Source: Imbroritus primus
GTDB taxonomy: Bacteria > Pseudomonadota > Gammaproteobacteria > Burkholderiales > Burkholderiaceae
NCBI GenBank assembly: GCA_000272025.2
Contig: AKCV02000023.1
Location: forward strand, 62,001 to 126,000
Direction of reading: 5' to 3'
Length of the DNA stretch: 64,000 nucleotides
Notes under the pieces: model-generated
Told to the model about the DNA's origin: nothing
Database searches by the model: none
What the model saw: only the letters and a program-made list of their open reading frames with translations
Shown: one piece after another, positions 52,571 through 61,024 of the stretch
Numbering within the stretch: the first letter of the stretch is position 1
Layout: every line of letters starts with the position of its first letter
Translations under genes and position numbers: made by a program

Positions 52571-53479
52571 TTAAGCAAACGGCGAATGCGGACCGCACAA
52601 GTGCGTGACCAACATGCGCGACGATACGGTCAGCGCATTCGCATCGCGCACGCCTACTTGCAGCATGCGCCGCGCCCAGGCATCCCGCAACGGAATAATC
52701 CGCAACTGCATGGCCTGCGCATGGGGTTCGGCAGCAATACGCGGCAAGATGCCCACCGCCAGCCCTGCCCGCACCATCCGACACATGGCATCGAAGCTGC
52801 GCACCTGGATGCGGAGCGGAAACGGCCTCTCGATCCGGCTGCTCTCTTCCAGCAAACGTGCCGCCAACGAGGTATTGCGCGACAACCCGACAAAGTCATA
52901 GGCGAGCGTATCAACGAAATCCACCGCATCGAATGCCGTCAGCGGGTGCCCGGATGGCGCCACCACCACCAGTTCATCCTCGCGATACGGCAAGGTGGTG
53001 AGCATGGACGATGGCGTACGGTCGGCGAAGATGCCGATGTCCGCGCGGTTTTCCATCAGGGCCGAGACGATGTCGTTACTGTTCTGCTCTTCGATCTCGA
53101 CGCGAATGGTCGGATGCTGCTGCAGGAAAGCGGCCAGATCATCCGCCAGGAACTGCGTGATGGCCGAGGTGTTGGCCCAGATGCGCACCTGCCCGCGCGT
53201 GCCCGAGGCGTAATCGGAAAGCACGCCAGCCATGCGCTCGACATCTTCGAGAATTCCCACCGCATGACTGAAGCAGGTTCGCCCCGCTTCCGTCAGCTCT
53301 ACACCAGTGGCCTGGCGATACAACAGCGGCGTACCCACCGCAGCCTCCAGATCGGAGATGCGCTTGCTGGCGGCGGCCACGGCGAGATGCGATTGCCGCG
53401 CGCCGGCAGAGATACTCCCATGGCGCGCAACGGCCACGAACAATGCGAGCGTGACCAGATCGACACGCGCGAGATTCAT
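52571..53479 (-). CDS. LysR-family transcriptional regulator
   Basis: A 302-residue LysR-type regulator with an N-terminal winged helix-turn-helix (about 4-65; LVTLALFVAVARHGSISAGARQSHLAVAAASKRISDLEAAVGTPLLYRQATGVELTEAG) and a periplasmic-binding-protein-like effector domain (about 92-295; GQVRIWANTSAITQFLADDLAAFLQQHPTIRVEI). The ATG at 53479 lies one nucleotide after the recR stop, so it may be expressed from the dnaX-ybaB-recR mRNA as well as alone. The usual divergent target gene is not beside it, so its regulon is unknown. Confidence 0.92.
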   Translation of the reverse strand: MNLARVDLVTLALFVAVARHGSISAGARQSHLAVAAASKRISDLEAAVGTPLLYRQATGVELTEAGRTCFSHAVGILEDVERMAGVLSDYASGTRGQVRIWANTSAITQFLADDLAAFLQQHPTIRVEIEEQNSNDIVSALMENRADIGIFADRTPSSMLTTLPYREDELVVVAPSGHPLTAFDAVDFVDTLAYDFVGLSRNTSLAARLLEESSRIERPFPLRIQVRSFDAMCRMVRAGLAVGILPRIAAEPHAQAMQLRIIPLRDAWARRMLQVGVRDANALTVSSRMLVTHLCGPHSPFA

Positions 53480-53480
53480 G

Positions 53481-54092
53481 TCACACCGCGCGGCGATCGA
53501 GCACGGCACGGGCAATCGTGCCGGCATCGACGTACTCAAGTTCGCCGCCCGCCGGCACGCCGCGTGCAAGACGCGAGACCTTCACGCCACGCGCCTTGAG
53601 CATTTCACCGATGTAGTGGGCTGTCGCCTCGCCTTCGTTGGTGAAATTGGTGGCGAGAATCACCTCGCTCACACCGCCGAAGGCAGGGTCGACCACCCGG
53701 CGCAGCAGCCGGTCGAGATGGATTTCGCGTGGCCCTACGCCATCCAGCGGCGAGAGCTTGCCCATCAGCACGAAATACTGGCCGCGATAGGTCATGGTTT
53801 GCTCGACCATCACCTGATCCGCCGGCGTCTCGACCACGCACAGCAGCGAAGTATCGCGCTCGGGATCCAGGCAGGTCTCGCACACCGGTTGCTCGGTGAA
53901 GTTGTTGCAACGCTCGCAATGCTGTACGGTGGCGATCGACCCGAGCAGCGCGTCGCCCAAACGTTGCGCCCCCGGCCGGTCATGCTGCAGCAGGTGGTAA
54001 GCAATGCGCTGGGCCGATTTGGGGCCAACGCCCGGCAACACACGCAAGGCGTCGATCAGTTGCTGCAGCGCTCCCGGCGCAGAATTCTTCAT
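53481..54092 (-). CDS. recR: Recombination mediator protein RecR
   Basis: Works with RecF/RecO to load RecA on gapped DNA. The 203 residues have an N-terminal HhH ([21 protein letters not shown]), a zinc finger C-x2-C...C-x2-C ([16 protein letters not shown], about 57-72), and a Toprim domain with [14 protein letters not shown]. It follows ybaB by 3 bp (stop TAA at 54096-54098, start at 54092), so the pair is co-translated. The LysR gene follows after 1 nt. Confidence 0.96.
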   Translation of the reverse strand: MKNSAPGALQQLIDALRVLPGVGPKSAQRIAYHLLQHDRPGAQRLGDALLGSIATVQHCERCNNFTEQPVCETCLDPERDTSLLCVVETPADQVMVEQTMTYRGQYFVLMGKLSPLDGVGPREIHLDRLLRRVVDPAFGGVSEVILATNFTNEGEATAHYIGEMLKARGVKVSRLARGVPAGGELEYVDAGTIARAVLDRRAV

Positions 54093-54095
54093 GCT

Positions 54096-54428
54096 TTAGA
54101 ACGGCAGCTTGAAACCCGGCGGCAGGCCCATGCCAGCACCCAGACCGCCCATCTTTTCCGCTGAAGTGGCTTCGGCCTGACGCACGGCATCGTTGAATGC
54201 AGCGGCCACCAGGTCCTCCAACAGCTCCTTGTCCTCGCCATCCGCCACGAGGCTTGGATCGATGGTGATGCGCTTAACGGCGAACTTGCAGGTCATGACC
54301 ACCTTCACGAGGCCGGCGCCGGACTGGCCCTCGACCTCGATCTGGGCAAGCTGCTCCTGCATCTTCTTCATGTTTTCCTGCATCTGCTGGGCCTGTTTCA
54401 TCAGCCCTGCCAGCTGGCCTTTCATCAT
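54096..54428 (-). CDS. ybaB: YbaB/EbfC family nucleoid-associated protein
   Basis: A 110-residue DNA-binding protein of the YbaB/EbfC group. It starts [20 protein letters not shown], with a long N-terminal helix, then [31 protein letters not shown], which is the conserved strand-rich core, and ends with a Gly/Met-rich tail ([18 protein letters not shown]). The ATG at 54428 has AGGAG 9 nt upstream; a longer open frame upstream lacks family similarity. Its place between dnaX and recR is the canonical one. Confidence 0.95.
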   Translation of the reverse strand: MMKGQLAGLMKQAQQMQENMKKMQEQLAQIEVEGQSGAGLVKVVMTCKFAVKRITIDPSLVADGEDKELLEDLVAAAFNDAVRQAEATSAEKMGGLGAGMGLPPGFKLPF

Positions 54429-54587
54429 TGGAAGTACTCCTGTCTGGTTCTTGAAATCATCCGGGCCGGCCTTTGCCACACCCCGGTTCATGCTCTGGCT
54501 GCCGGATCGAATGCGCTGGGACGCATGCATGGCAGCCCTTGTTTTTTGGCACACAGGCCTGTCATCCACCCGTCGGCGTTCAGCCAC

Positions 54588-56972
54588 TCACGCAGTGCGC
54601 GGCTGGATCGATTCCGGCACGATGCGGGCGTCGAAATCCCTCAGCAACGCCTGGACAAACGGATCGCCGTGAATGGAAGCTTCTGCGGCCTCCTGGGCGG
54701 CAGCACGCGCTTCTGCATCGGCGATCGCTACGGTCTGCGATACTGGGCCGATCTCGAACGCGAGCCGTACCGGTTGCTCCAGATGTTCACCCAGCAAGGC
54801 CTGGAAGCGCTCCACCGCCGGACCTTCCGCCAGGTGCGCCAACGCGACGCGCAAGGTCCAGACACCCGCCTCCATGCTCACCAGCTCGCTCTGGTGCGCC
54901 AGCTGCTGCGCCAGACCCTTGGCAGGCAACTGACGCGCGAATGCGATCCAGCTGCCGCCGGGCAAGCCTGCCGCAGCCGTTGCGGCGATGGTCGGTAGCG
55001 GCGCCGCGGACGCCGATGCCGCTGTCGAGGCGGATGCTGCTGCCATACCGTTACCGGGTTCGGCGGACACAACAGGGATTGCGGCATGCTGCGTGGCTAT
55101 GCCAGGCATGGCTGCGTCGGGTTCTGCTGGTGCGGCGGGCGCAGGATGATCATGACGATTAGTGGCAGGCAATGCTCCCGGTGCGGCCTCGCTCTTTTCC
55201 GCGCCGAGCAGGGTGGATTCTGTCTCACCCGGGGCCAGCCACGGCAGATCGTCCGGCGGTGCGGGCGGCATGTCCGGCTCGTCCTCCCACGGCGCGGCAG
55301 CTCGCTCCCGGTGCGGTGCGGGCGCCTTCTCACGTACCGCAAGCGCCGTGGTCGATGCCTCGGCCGCGACCGGCACGGGAGCAAGTGTTGCCGAATATGG
55401 CGCAGCCGCAGAGGCCGGTGCGGGCGCAGCCGCAGGCGGGCGGGACCGGCTACTGTCACGCGAGGCGTCACGCCCCCCTGCCCCTTCCCGGCCCTGGCGC
55501 GCAGCAGCCAGGGCCGCCATCGCTGGCGACAAAGGGCGAGATGTAGCGGACAGCGGGGATGCCGGCGCGGAGGCCGCAGATGCCTGCACACTGGGGGCCG
55601 GTGCCATCGCCGCGCCCTTGTCGCCTTCGGACACGGCGGCGCCGGATGTCGTTGCGGCAGCCGGCACGCGCGGCGCAGGCTGACGCTCAGGCGCGAATGC
55701 CGGCGATCCGCCAGCGGGTGTCGTGGCCGCAGCCTGTGCGGCTGACGGTGTGGCAAATGCCGCAGCCGGACGCGGCGCCACGGTCGCCGATGCCGGCCGT
55801 ACGGCCAGCGAAGCGGGCCTGCCGCCCGCGCTGGTGCCACGCGAACCACCCTCGCCACTACCCTCGCCCGGCTGCAGCGGACGAAACGCCAGCATGCGCA
55901 GCAACGTCATCGTAAAGCCGGCGTACTCGTCCGGCGCCAGCGCCAGTTCGTTTCGGCCAAGGTTGGCAATCTGGTAGTACAACTGGACTTCCTGGGCATC
56001 GAACATGCCGGCAAAACGGACAATATCCTGTGCTTCCGGCCATTCGTCCTGCAGCGCCTCGGGCACGGCCTGGACCAGTGCAATCTTGTGCAGCAGCGAG
56101 GCAAGATCCTGCAAGGCCCCCGCAAAAGACAGGCTGCGGCCCGTCATCTCGTCGGCTACCGCCAGCACGCCCGGTCCGTCCTGCGCGGCAAGCGCATCGA
56201 GCAGGCGGATCAGGTAACTCTGGTCGATGGCGCCAAGCATGCCGCGCACGGCCGCCTCGGTAACCTCGCCGGCACTGTAGGCGATGGCCTGGTCGGTCAG
56301 CGACAGACCATCACGCATCGACCCCTGCGCGGCCTGCGCGAGCAGGCGCAGCGCGGTCGGTTCGAAAGCGATCTGCTCGGCCTGCAGGATATGTTCGAGA
56401 TGCCCCACGATCTGCGCCGGCGGCATCTGCTTGAGGTTGAACTGCAGGCAGCGCGACAGCACCGTGACCGGAATCTTTTGCGGATCGGTGGTGGCGAGGA
56501 TGAATTTGACGTGCGCGGGCGGCTCCTCCAGCGTCTTCAGCATGGCGTTGAAGGCGTGGTTGGTCAGCATGTGCACTTCGTCGATCATGTAGACCTTGAA
56601 GCGGCCCGAGGACGGCGCGTAGATGGCCTTGTCGAGCAGCTGGGCCATTTCATCCACGCCGCGGTTCGAGGCCGCGTCCATCTCGATATAGTCGACGAAG
56701 CGGCCCGCATCGATTTCCGTGCAGACGCGGCACACGCCACAGGGCTGCGCCGTGACCGTGCCATTGCCATCGGGGCCGATGCAATTCAGCGACTTGGCCA
56801 GGATCCGCGAGAGCGTTGTCTTGCCCACGCCGCGCGTACCGGTGAACAGATAGGCATGGTGCAGGCGCTGCTGCTCCAGCGCATGGGTCAGTGCCTTGAC
56901 CACGTGCTCCTGGCCAACCAGCGTCGTGAAATCACGGGGGCGCCATTTGCGCGCGAGGACTTGATAACTCAT
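54588..56972 (-). CDS. dnaX: DNA polymerase III subunits gamma and tau
   Basis: Clamp-loader ATPase and replisome organiser. The 794 residues begin MSYQVLARKWRPRDFTTLVGQ, with Walker A GTRGVGKT (45-52), zinc-binding cysteines (Cys64, 78, 81, 84 in CGVCRVC), and the sensor/DEVHMLT motif. After domain III (about 365), a region of about 300 residues is rich in Ala, Pro, Gly and Ser, followed by a tau-specific C-terminal domain that binds the polymerase alpha subunit (about 665-794; WIAFARQLPAKGLAQQLAHQSELVSMEAG). I saw no A-AAA-AAG-type slippery site that would produce a separate gamma form. ybaB follows 159 bp downstream. Confidence 0.95.
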   Translation of the reverse strand: MSYQVLARKWRPRDFTTLVGQEHVVKALTHALEQQRLHHAYLFTGTRGVGKTTLSRILAKSLNCIGPDGNGTVTAQPCGVCRVCTEIDAGRFVDYIEMDAASNRGVDEMAQLLDKAIYAPSSGRFKVYMIDEVHMLTNHAFNAMLKTLEEPPAHVKFILATTDPQKIPVTVLSRCLQFNLKQMPPAQIVGHLEHILQAEQIAFEPTALRLLAQAAQGSMRDGLSLTDQAIAYSAGEVTEAAVRGMLGAIDQSYLIRLLDALAAQDGPGVLAVADEMTGRSLSFAGALQDLASLLHKIALVQAVPEALQDEWPEAQDIVRFAGMFDAQEVQLYYQIANLGRNELALAPDEYAGFTMTLLRMLAFRPLQPGEGSGEGGSRGTSAGGRPASLAVRPASATVAPRPAAAFATPSAAQAAATTPAGGSPAFAPERQPAPRVPAAATTSGAAVSEGDKGAAMAPAPSVQASAASAPASPLSATSRPLSPAMAALAAARQGREGAGGRDASRDSSRSRPPAAAPAPASAAAPYSATLAPVPVAAEASTTALAVREKAPAPHRERAAAPWEDEPDMPPAPPDDLPWLAPGETESTLLGAEKSEAAPGALPATNRHDHPAPAAPAEPDAAMPGIATQHAAIPVVSAEPGNGMAAASASTAASASAAPLPTIAATAAAGLPGGSWIAFARQLPAKGLAQQLAHQSELVSMEAGVWTLRVALAHLAEGPAVERFQALLGEHLEQPVRLAFEIGPVSQTVAIADAEARAAAQEAAEASIHGDPFVQALLRDFDARIVPESIQPRTA

Positions 56973-57056
56973 CCGGCGATTGTAGCAAAAGGCCGGCACC
57001 GCCAGACATCGTCATGCGTGACGCAATCCGCCGCGGCGCACGTGTCCGTTCTGCGG

Positions 57057-57062
57057 TACAAT
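57057..57062 (+). promoter_or_regulatory. -10 box of the 4.5S RNA gene
   Basis: TACAAT, with the predicted start 7-8 nt downstream falling exactly on the first base of the RNA stem (57070). The -35 is not obvious. Confidence 0.6.
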
Positions 57063-57069
57063 TCGTCCC

Positions 57070-57167
57070 GGACGGGCCTCCTCGCATGGTGGCGCGGCCA
57101 ACCTGGTCAGGTCGGGAACGAAGCAGCCACAACCGTTTTCCGCCAGTGCCGAGGGTCGGGCTCGTCC
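57070..57167 (+). ncRNA. ffs: Small signal recognition particle RNA (4.5S RNA)
   Basis: The RNA partner of Ffh in co-translational targeting. The diagnostic apical domain GGTCAGGTCGGGAACGAAGC (57104-57123 region) contains the SRP tetraloop-proximal and Ffh-binding internal loops (GTCAGGTC...GGAA...GAAGCAGCC). The ends pair (GGAC-GGGCC at 57070-57078 with GGGCT-CGTCC at the 3' end), giving a rod of about 98 nt, close to the 100-114 nt typical of this class. It is next to and divergent from dnaX. End positions are inferred from the terminal pairing. Confidence 0.88.
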
Positions 57168-57427
57168 ACCTCGCTGCCATGTGCAGCGCCGGTCATCACA
57201 GCATCTCTCCCGCCGAACATATCTCCTGCCCCCATTCCCTGGCACCTGCCGAAACATGGTGAGGGCTCGACATCTGCAGTTGCCTTGCGCAATCGGTCCT
57301 GTCACCACAGCGGCACCTCTGCCCCGCGTACCGCCCTTGCCTGCCGCAACGCGCGGCATCCGACAAACCCGGCATGCCGACCGTTACTGCCGATAGCATG
57401 GTGACCGTATTCCATTGGGGGCACAGA
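57168..57427. other. Gene-free gap between ffs and the AddA-like gene
   Basis: 260 bp without a credible coding frame. No hairpin with a T-tail follows ffs, so its terminator is not identified here. Confidence 0.4.
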
Positions 57428-60400
57428 TCAGAACAGTGACTGCTGCGTCATGCCGGCCGGTGTTCCGGCGGCAGGAATGATGGTGTCCGGATTACCCCCG
57501 GCTTCCGCCGGGCCCTTGCCCTCTGACAGCATCTCGCGTGCGACCCAGCGGCCATCTGCCACAGCCAGTCCGGCGCGCACCGCATGGTCGGGATATGCAC
57601 GCTGCACCGCCGCCACATAGCGATCGAGCTGGGCCGCATAAGCGGCATGCTCCTGCGGCAGCAGACGGACCTTGTAGTCCGCCACGAGCAGCATATCGCC
57701 CGTATCGACCAGCCGGTCGATACGTAACAGCCGACCGCCTGCATCGAACAGTTCGACTTCGTTGAAGGCCTGCCGGTAACGCGCAGGATCGAACAACGGC
57801 GCCAGCGCCTCGCTGGCCAGCATGCACCGGGCGGCTGCCATCGCCTGTTCCGCTTCGGCCGGCTCAAGCCCCAGCCAGCGCGACGCTTCCGCAGCATCCG
57901 GCAGGGCCGGGGTCATACGTTGACGCGTCACGCGCTCAAGCAGCGCATGCAGTGCTTCGCCCTGCGCGGCAGCCTCGGCGTCATGAACCAGTTCCGGCGG
58001 CGTGTCGGTTGTGGCCTCAGGTCTGCCCTGCCAGACAAGACGAAAATCCTGATAAGGCACCGCCCCTTCACCACCTTCCACTGCAGCCGATGTCGCAACA
58101 GACACCACGCCCTCGGGCATGGCATCAACCGGATATGGTGCCGATACTTCGCCAGCATGCGCCATAGCGAGGCGCTCGTACCAGCTGTCCGAGGCTGTCT
58201 TGCGCGCCACGCCGCTAACGATCAAACCCTGTCTCGCACGCGTCATGGCGACGTACAGCAAGTTCCAGTTCTCGCGCTGGCCCAGCGCGGCCTCATTCTC
58301 GAACAAGGGCGCACGCCGCACGCCGCGCTCGCCGGCCTTGCCAAAAGCGGAAAAATGCGTGGGTGCGTCCGCACCCGGCGGCCAGTCGATCAGTACGCCC
58401 AGCATTTCCGCACGCGGCTCGCTATGGTTGCAATCGAGCAGCACCACGAATGGCGCCTCCAGCCCCTTGGCGGCATGGATGGTGAGGATCCGCACGGCGT
58501 CCAGGCTAGTCTCGGCGGCACTGGCTTCGTCACGCTCCAGTTCGGCCAGATCACCCTCATCCGGCGTTTCCTCCTCGCTGCCGCGGCGAATGTCCTTCAG
58601 TTCGGCAATGAACTTCGGCAAGCTGGGATAACGGCCACCGTCGAGTTCCAGCGAGAGCCGCAGGAAAGCATCGAGATTGGCCAGCACCTGCTCGCGCATC
58701 ACCGGCGGCGCGACTTCCGCATAGCGCCGTTTCAGCTCGCCGCTGTAGTACAGGTGGTCGAGCAGGTCGTGCACCGGCAAGGTGGGCGCGATGTCGCGCC
58801 AGTGGGTCAGACGTGCGCAGGCTTCCGCCAGGACACCACCCAGTTGCGCCTGAGCCTCCATCCGCACCAGGCAGTGCCACCACGACTCGCCTTCCTCGCG
58901 CGCACTGGCAAGCGCAATCAGATCGTCGTCACACGCACCGAAAATCGGGCTTTTGAGGACATGCGCGAGCGCCAGATCAGCATCCGGCGTCATGAGGAAT
59001 TCCAGCAGCGCACACAGATCGAGCGCCTCCAGCGACGACAGCAATCCGCCGCGCCGCGGACTGACATAGGGCATGCCGGCGTCGCGCAAGGCTGTTTCAT
59101 AGGCCAGCAGATACGTCTTGCGCCGCCCCAGCCACTGGAAATCGCTCCAGCGCGCTGGCCGGTTTCCGCCACGCTCCGGCACGCGTACGTGCGCCATGAC
59201 ATGTTGCATCCACGCCGCGACGCGGCGTCCTTCTTCATACCGCTCCGCGCGGCCGCCGCCGGTGGCCTCGGGACGCGGCTGCGTCAGGGAATCGCGTGGT
59301 GCCAGCGTTGCCGGCTGCGGTTCGGCCGTGCCTTCCTGCAGTGATTCGGCGTCAACCAGCGGCAGCAGCAGCACCGGCCCGCCGGGCTCGGTCAGTGCTG
59401 TCGACTGGTGCGCATAGATCGGATAGTCGCCCCGCTCGCGCGCAGCTTCGAATACGCCATTGACCCAGTGCAATACGGCCGGCGCGTTACGACGCGTGCG
59501 GTTGGTGCGCAGCACCGTTGCATCGAAGTCGCGCACGAGCATCTGCCGCGCCGTTTCGAAAAGCCGCGCGTCGGCGCGGCGGAAACGATAGATGGACTGC
59601 TTGGGATCGCCCACGAGAAAAATGCTCGGGCGCTCACCGGTATGGCTGTAGCCCGATAGCCAGCCCTGCAGGATACGCCACTGCATCGGGTTGGTGTCCT
59701 GGAACTCGTCCAGCAGCAGATGCCGGTAGCGCGCATCGAGGCGCATCTGCAGATACGCAGCGGTTTCGTCGTCAGCCATCAGCTGCGCGGCCTGCCATTC
59801 GAGATCGGCAAAGTCCATGGCGCGCTGTGCCCGCTTCTCCTCCTGGTAGCGCGAGAGGAAAGCATCGCCCAGGCGATACAGAGCGGCATTGACGTCGCGC
59901 ACGCTGCGTTCATGGCGGCGCAGGTCGTAATCGAGCAGGCGTTCGCAGATCGTGCCATGCAGGGCCACGATGGCCTCGGCTTCATCCGGTCCGCCAGCCG
60001 CCTGCTGCAGACCCTTGCTCGCCTTGCAGGCACGCGGCTTGCGCCCGGAGTGAAACGCATCGAACAGCATGCCGAAGATAGCAGCAGTCTGGTCCGTATT
60101 CGCCGCACCTTCGGCATCATCGCCAAGTGCCTCGATACGCGCGAGTGCCTCGGTCATCGCTGGCACACGATTCTGTTCCGCCTTGCCGGCGTTGGCGAGC
60201 ACGGCCGCGATGCAGCGGATATCGGCCAGCAACGCGACATCCGACAAGGCCAGCGCCGCGACATCCTGATGCACATCCTCGCCCAGAAAATCTTCCAGGA
60301 CGGCGAGCGGGCCGCCAAGGCGCTCGGCCTCGGCACGAAACGCCCGCCAGTCGGTGCGCTGCTGGAACATGGCATCGAGCAGGCGGCGCGCATTGAAATC

Positions 60401-61024
60401 GCCAACGGCACGCAGCAACGTTTCATAGGCTACCCGCACGTCCGCATGTTGCGCATGCACGAGGCCGCGCCACAACGGCTCCCACGCGTCGCGCTGCATA
60501 CGGCCGGCATCCTCGCGCAATGCTGCGCCCGGCATCAGCCCCGATGCCAGCGGAGCGCCCCGCACCAGGCTGCCGAACCAGCCGTGGAAGGTGTCGATCG
60601 AGATGCGCGCGGGCGAGGCCAGAACGCGCGCGTGCAGGCCGCGCGCCCGCGGCGCCATGGCAGTGGCCTCAGCCACCTCCATGCCCCGCATGGTCAACTC
60701 GGCAACGATACTGGCCTCATCTCCGCTCGCTAGCGTGGCGAGCACTTCGAGCAGACGCTCCCGCATTTCCTCGGCGGCCTTGCGCGTGAAGGTAATGGCG
60801 AGAATTTCGTGCGGTTGCGCCCCCGCCAGCAATAAGCGCAGCAGCCGCGATACCAGCAGCCATGTCTTGCCGCTGCCCGCGCAGGCTTCGACCACGACGG
60901 ACCGTGCCGGATCGCAAGCCAGCTGCGTGAACCGGGCTTCTGCCACCGGCTGGCCGTCGCATTCGTAATCGGCATCGTGCCGCTGCATGTCCGTACTCAT
61001 GTCGGTACTCGTGCCGGCACTCAT
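57428..61024 (-). CDS. addA: AddA-like UvrD/RecB-family helicase-nuclease
   Basis: Large subunit of an AddAB/RexAB-type double-strand-break repair enzyme (functional counterpart of RecBCD). The 1198 residues have Walker A EACAGSGKTWLLVSR (46-60), motif Ia AITFTRKAAEEMRERL, motif II DEFQDTNPMQWRIL, motif III VGDPKQSIYRFRRAD, motif V/VI ILTIHAAKGLEAPFVVLL and YVAMTRARQGL. A C-terminal RecB-type nuclease domain has IDRLVDTGDMLLVADYKVR. The start at 61024 overlaps the addB stop (ATGA) and has GGGAGGG 7-12 nt upstream, better than an ATG 10 codons earlier. No recC-like or recD-like gene is near. Confidence 0.9.
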   Translation of the reverse strand: MSAGTSTDMSTDMQRHDADYECDGQPVAEARFTQLACDPARSVVVEACAGSGKTWLLVSRLLRLLLAGAQPHEILAITFTRKAAEEMRERLLEVLATLASGDEASIVAELTMRGMEVAEATAMAPRARGLHARVLASPARISIDTFHGWFGSLVRGAPLASGLMPGAALREDAGRMQRDAWEPLWRGLVHAQHADVRVAYETLLRAVGDFNARRLLDAMFQQRTDWRAFRAEAERLGGPLAVLEDFLGEDVHQDVAALALSDVALLADIRCIAAVLANAGKAEQNRVPAMTEALARIEALGDDAEGAANTDQTAAIFGMLFDAFHSGRKPRACKASKGLQQAAGGPDEAEAIVALHGTICERLLDYDLRRHERSVRDVNAALYRLGDAFLSRYQEEKRAQRAMDFADLEWQAAQLMADDETAAYLQMRLDARYRHLLLDEFQDTNPMQWRILQGWLSGYSHTGERPSIFLVGDPKQSIYRFRRADARLFETARQMLVRDFDATVLRTNRTRRNAPAVLHWVNGVFEAARERGDYPIYAHQSTALTEPGGPVLLLPLVDAESLQEGTAEPQPATLAPRDSLTQPRPEATGGGRAERYEEGRRVAAWMQHVMAHVRVPERGGNRPARWSDFQWLGRRKTYLLAYETALRDAGMPYVSPRRGGLLSSLEALDLCALLEFLMTPDADLALAHVLKSPIFGACDDDLIALASAREEGESWWHCLVRMEAQAQLGGVLAEACARLTHWRDIAPTLPVHDLLDHLYYSGELKRRYAEVAPPVMREQVLANLDAFLRLSLELDGGRYPSLPKFIAELKDIRRGSEEETPDEGDLAELERDEASAAETSLDAVRILTIHAAKGLEAPFVVLLDCNHSEPRAEMLGVLIDWPPGADAPTHFSAFGKAGERGVRRAPLFENEAALGQRENWNLLYVAMTRARQGLIVSGVARKTASDSWYERLAMAHAGEVSAPYPVDAMPEGVVSVATSAAVEGGEGAVPYQDFRLVWQGRPEATTDTPPELVHDAEAAAQGEALHALLERVTRQRMTPALPDAAEASRWLGLEPAEAEQAMAAARCMLASEALAPLFDPARYRQAFNEVELFDAGGRLLRIDRLVDTGDMLLVADYKVRLLPQEHAAYAAQLDRYVAAVQRAYPDHAVRAGLAVADGRWVAREMLSEGKGPAEAGGNPDTIIPAAGTPAGMTQQSLF

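Noticed and set aside
55100-56000. Programmed frameshift in dnaX for a gamma form
   Set aside because: No A-AAA-AAG-like or other obvious slippery run with a following stem was found; only the long Ala/Pro-rich linker is present.
57014-57262. Short plus-strand frame running through the 4.5S RNA gene
   Set aside because: It reads through a structured RNA with the SRP signature, and no ribosome site precedes it.
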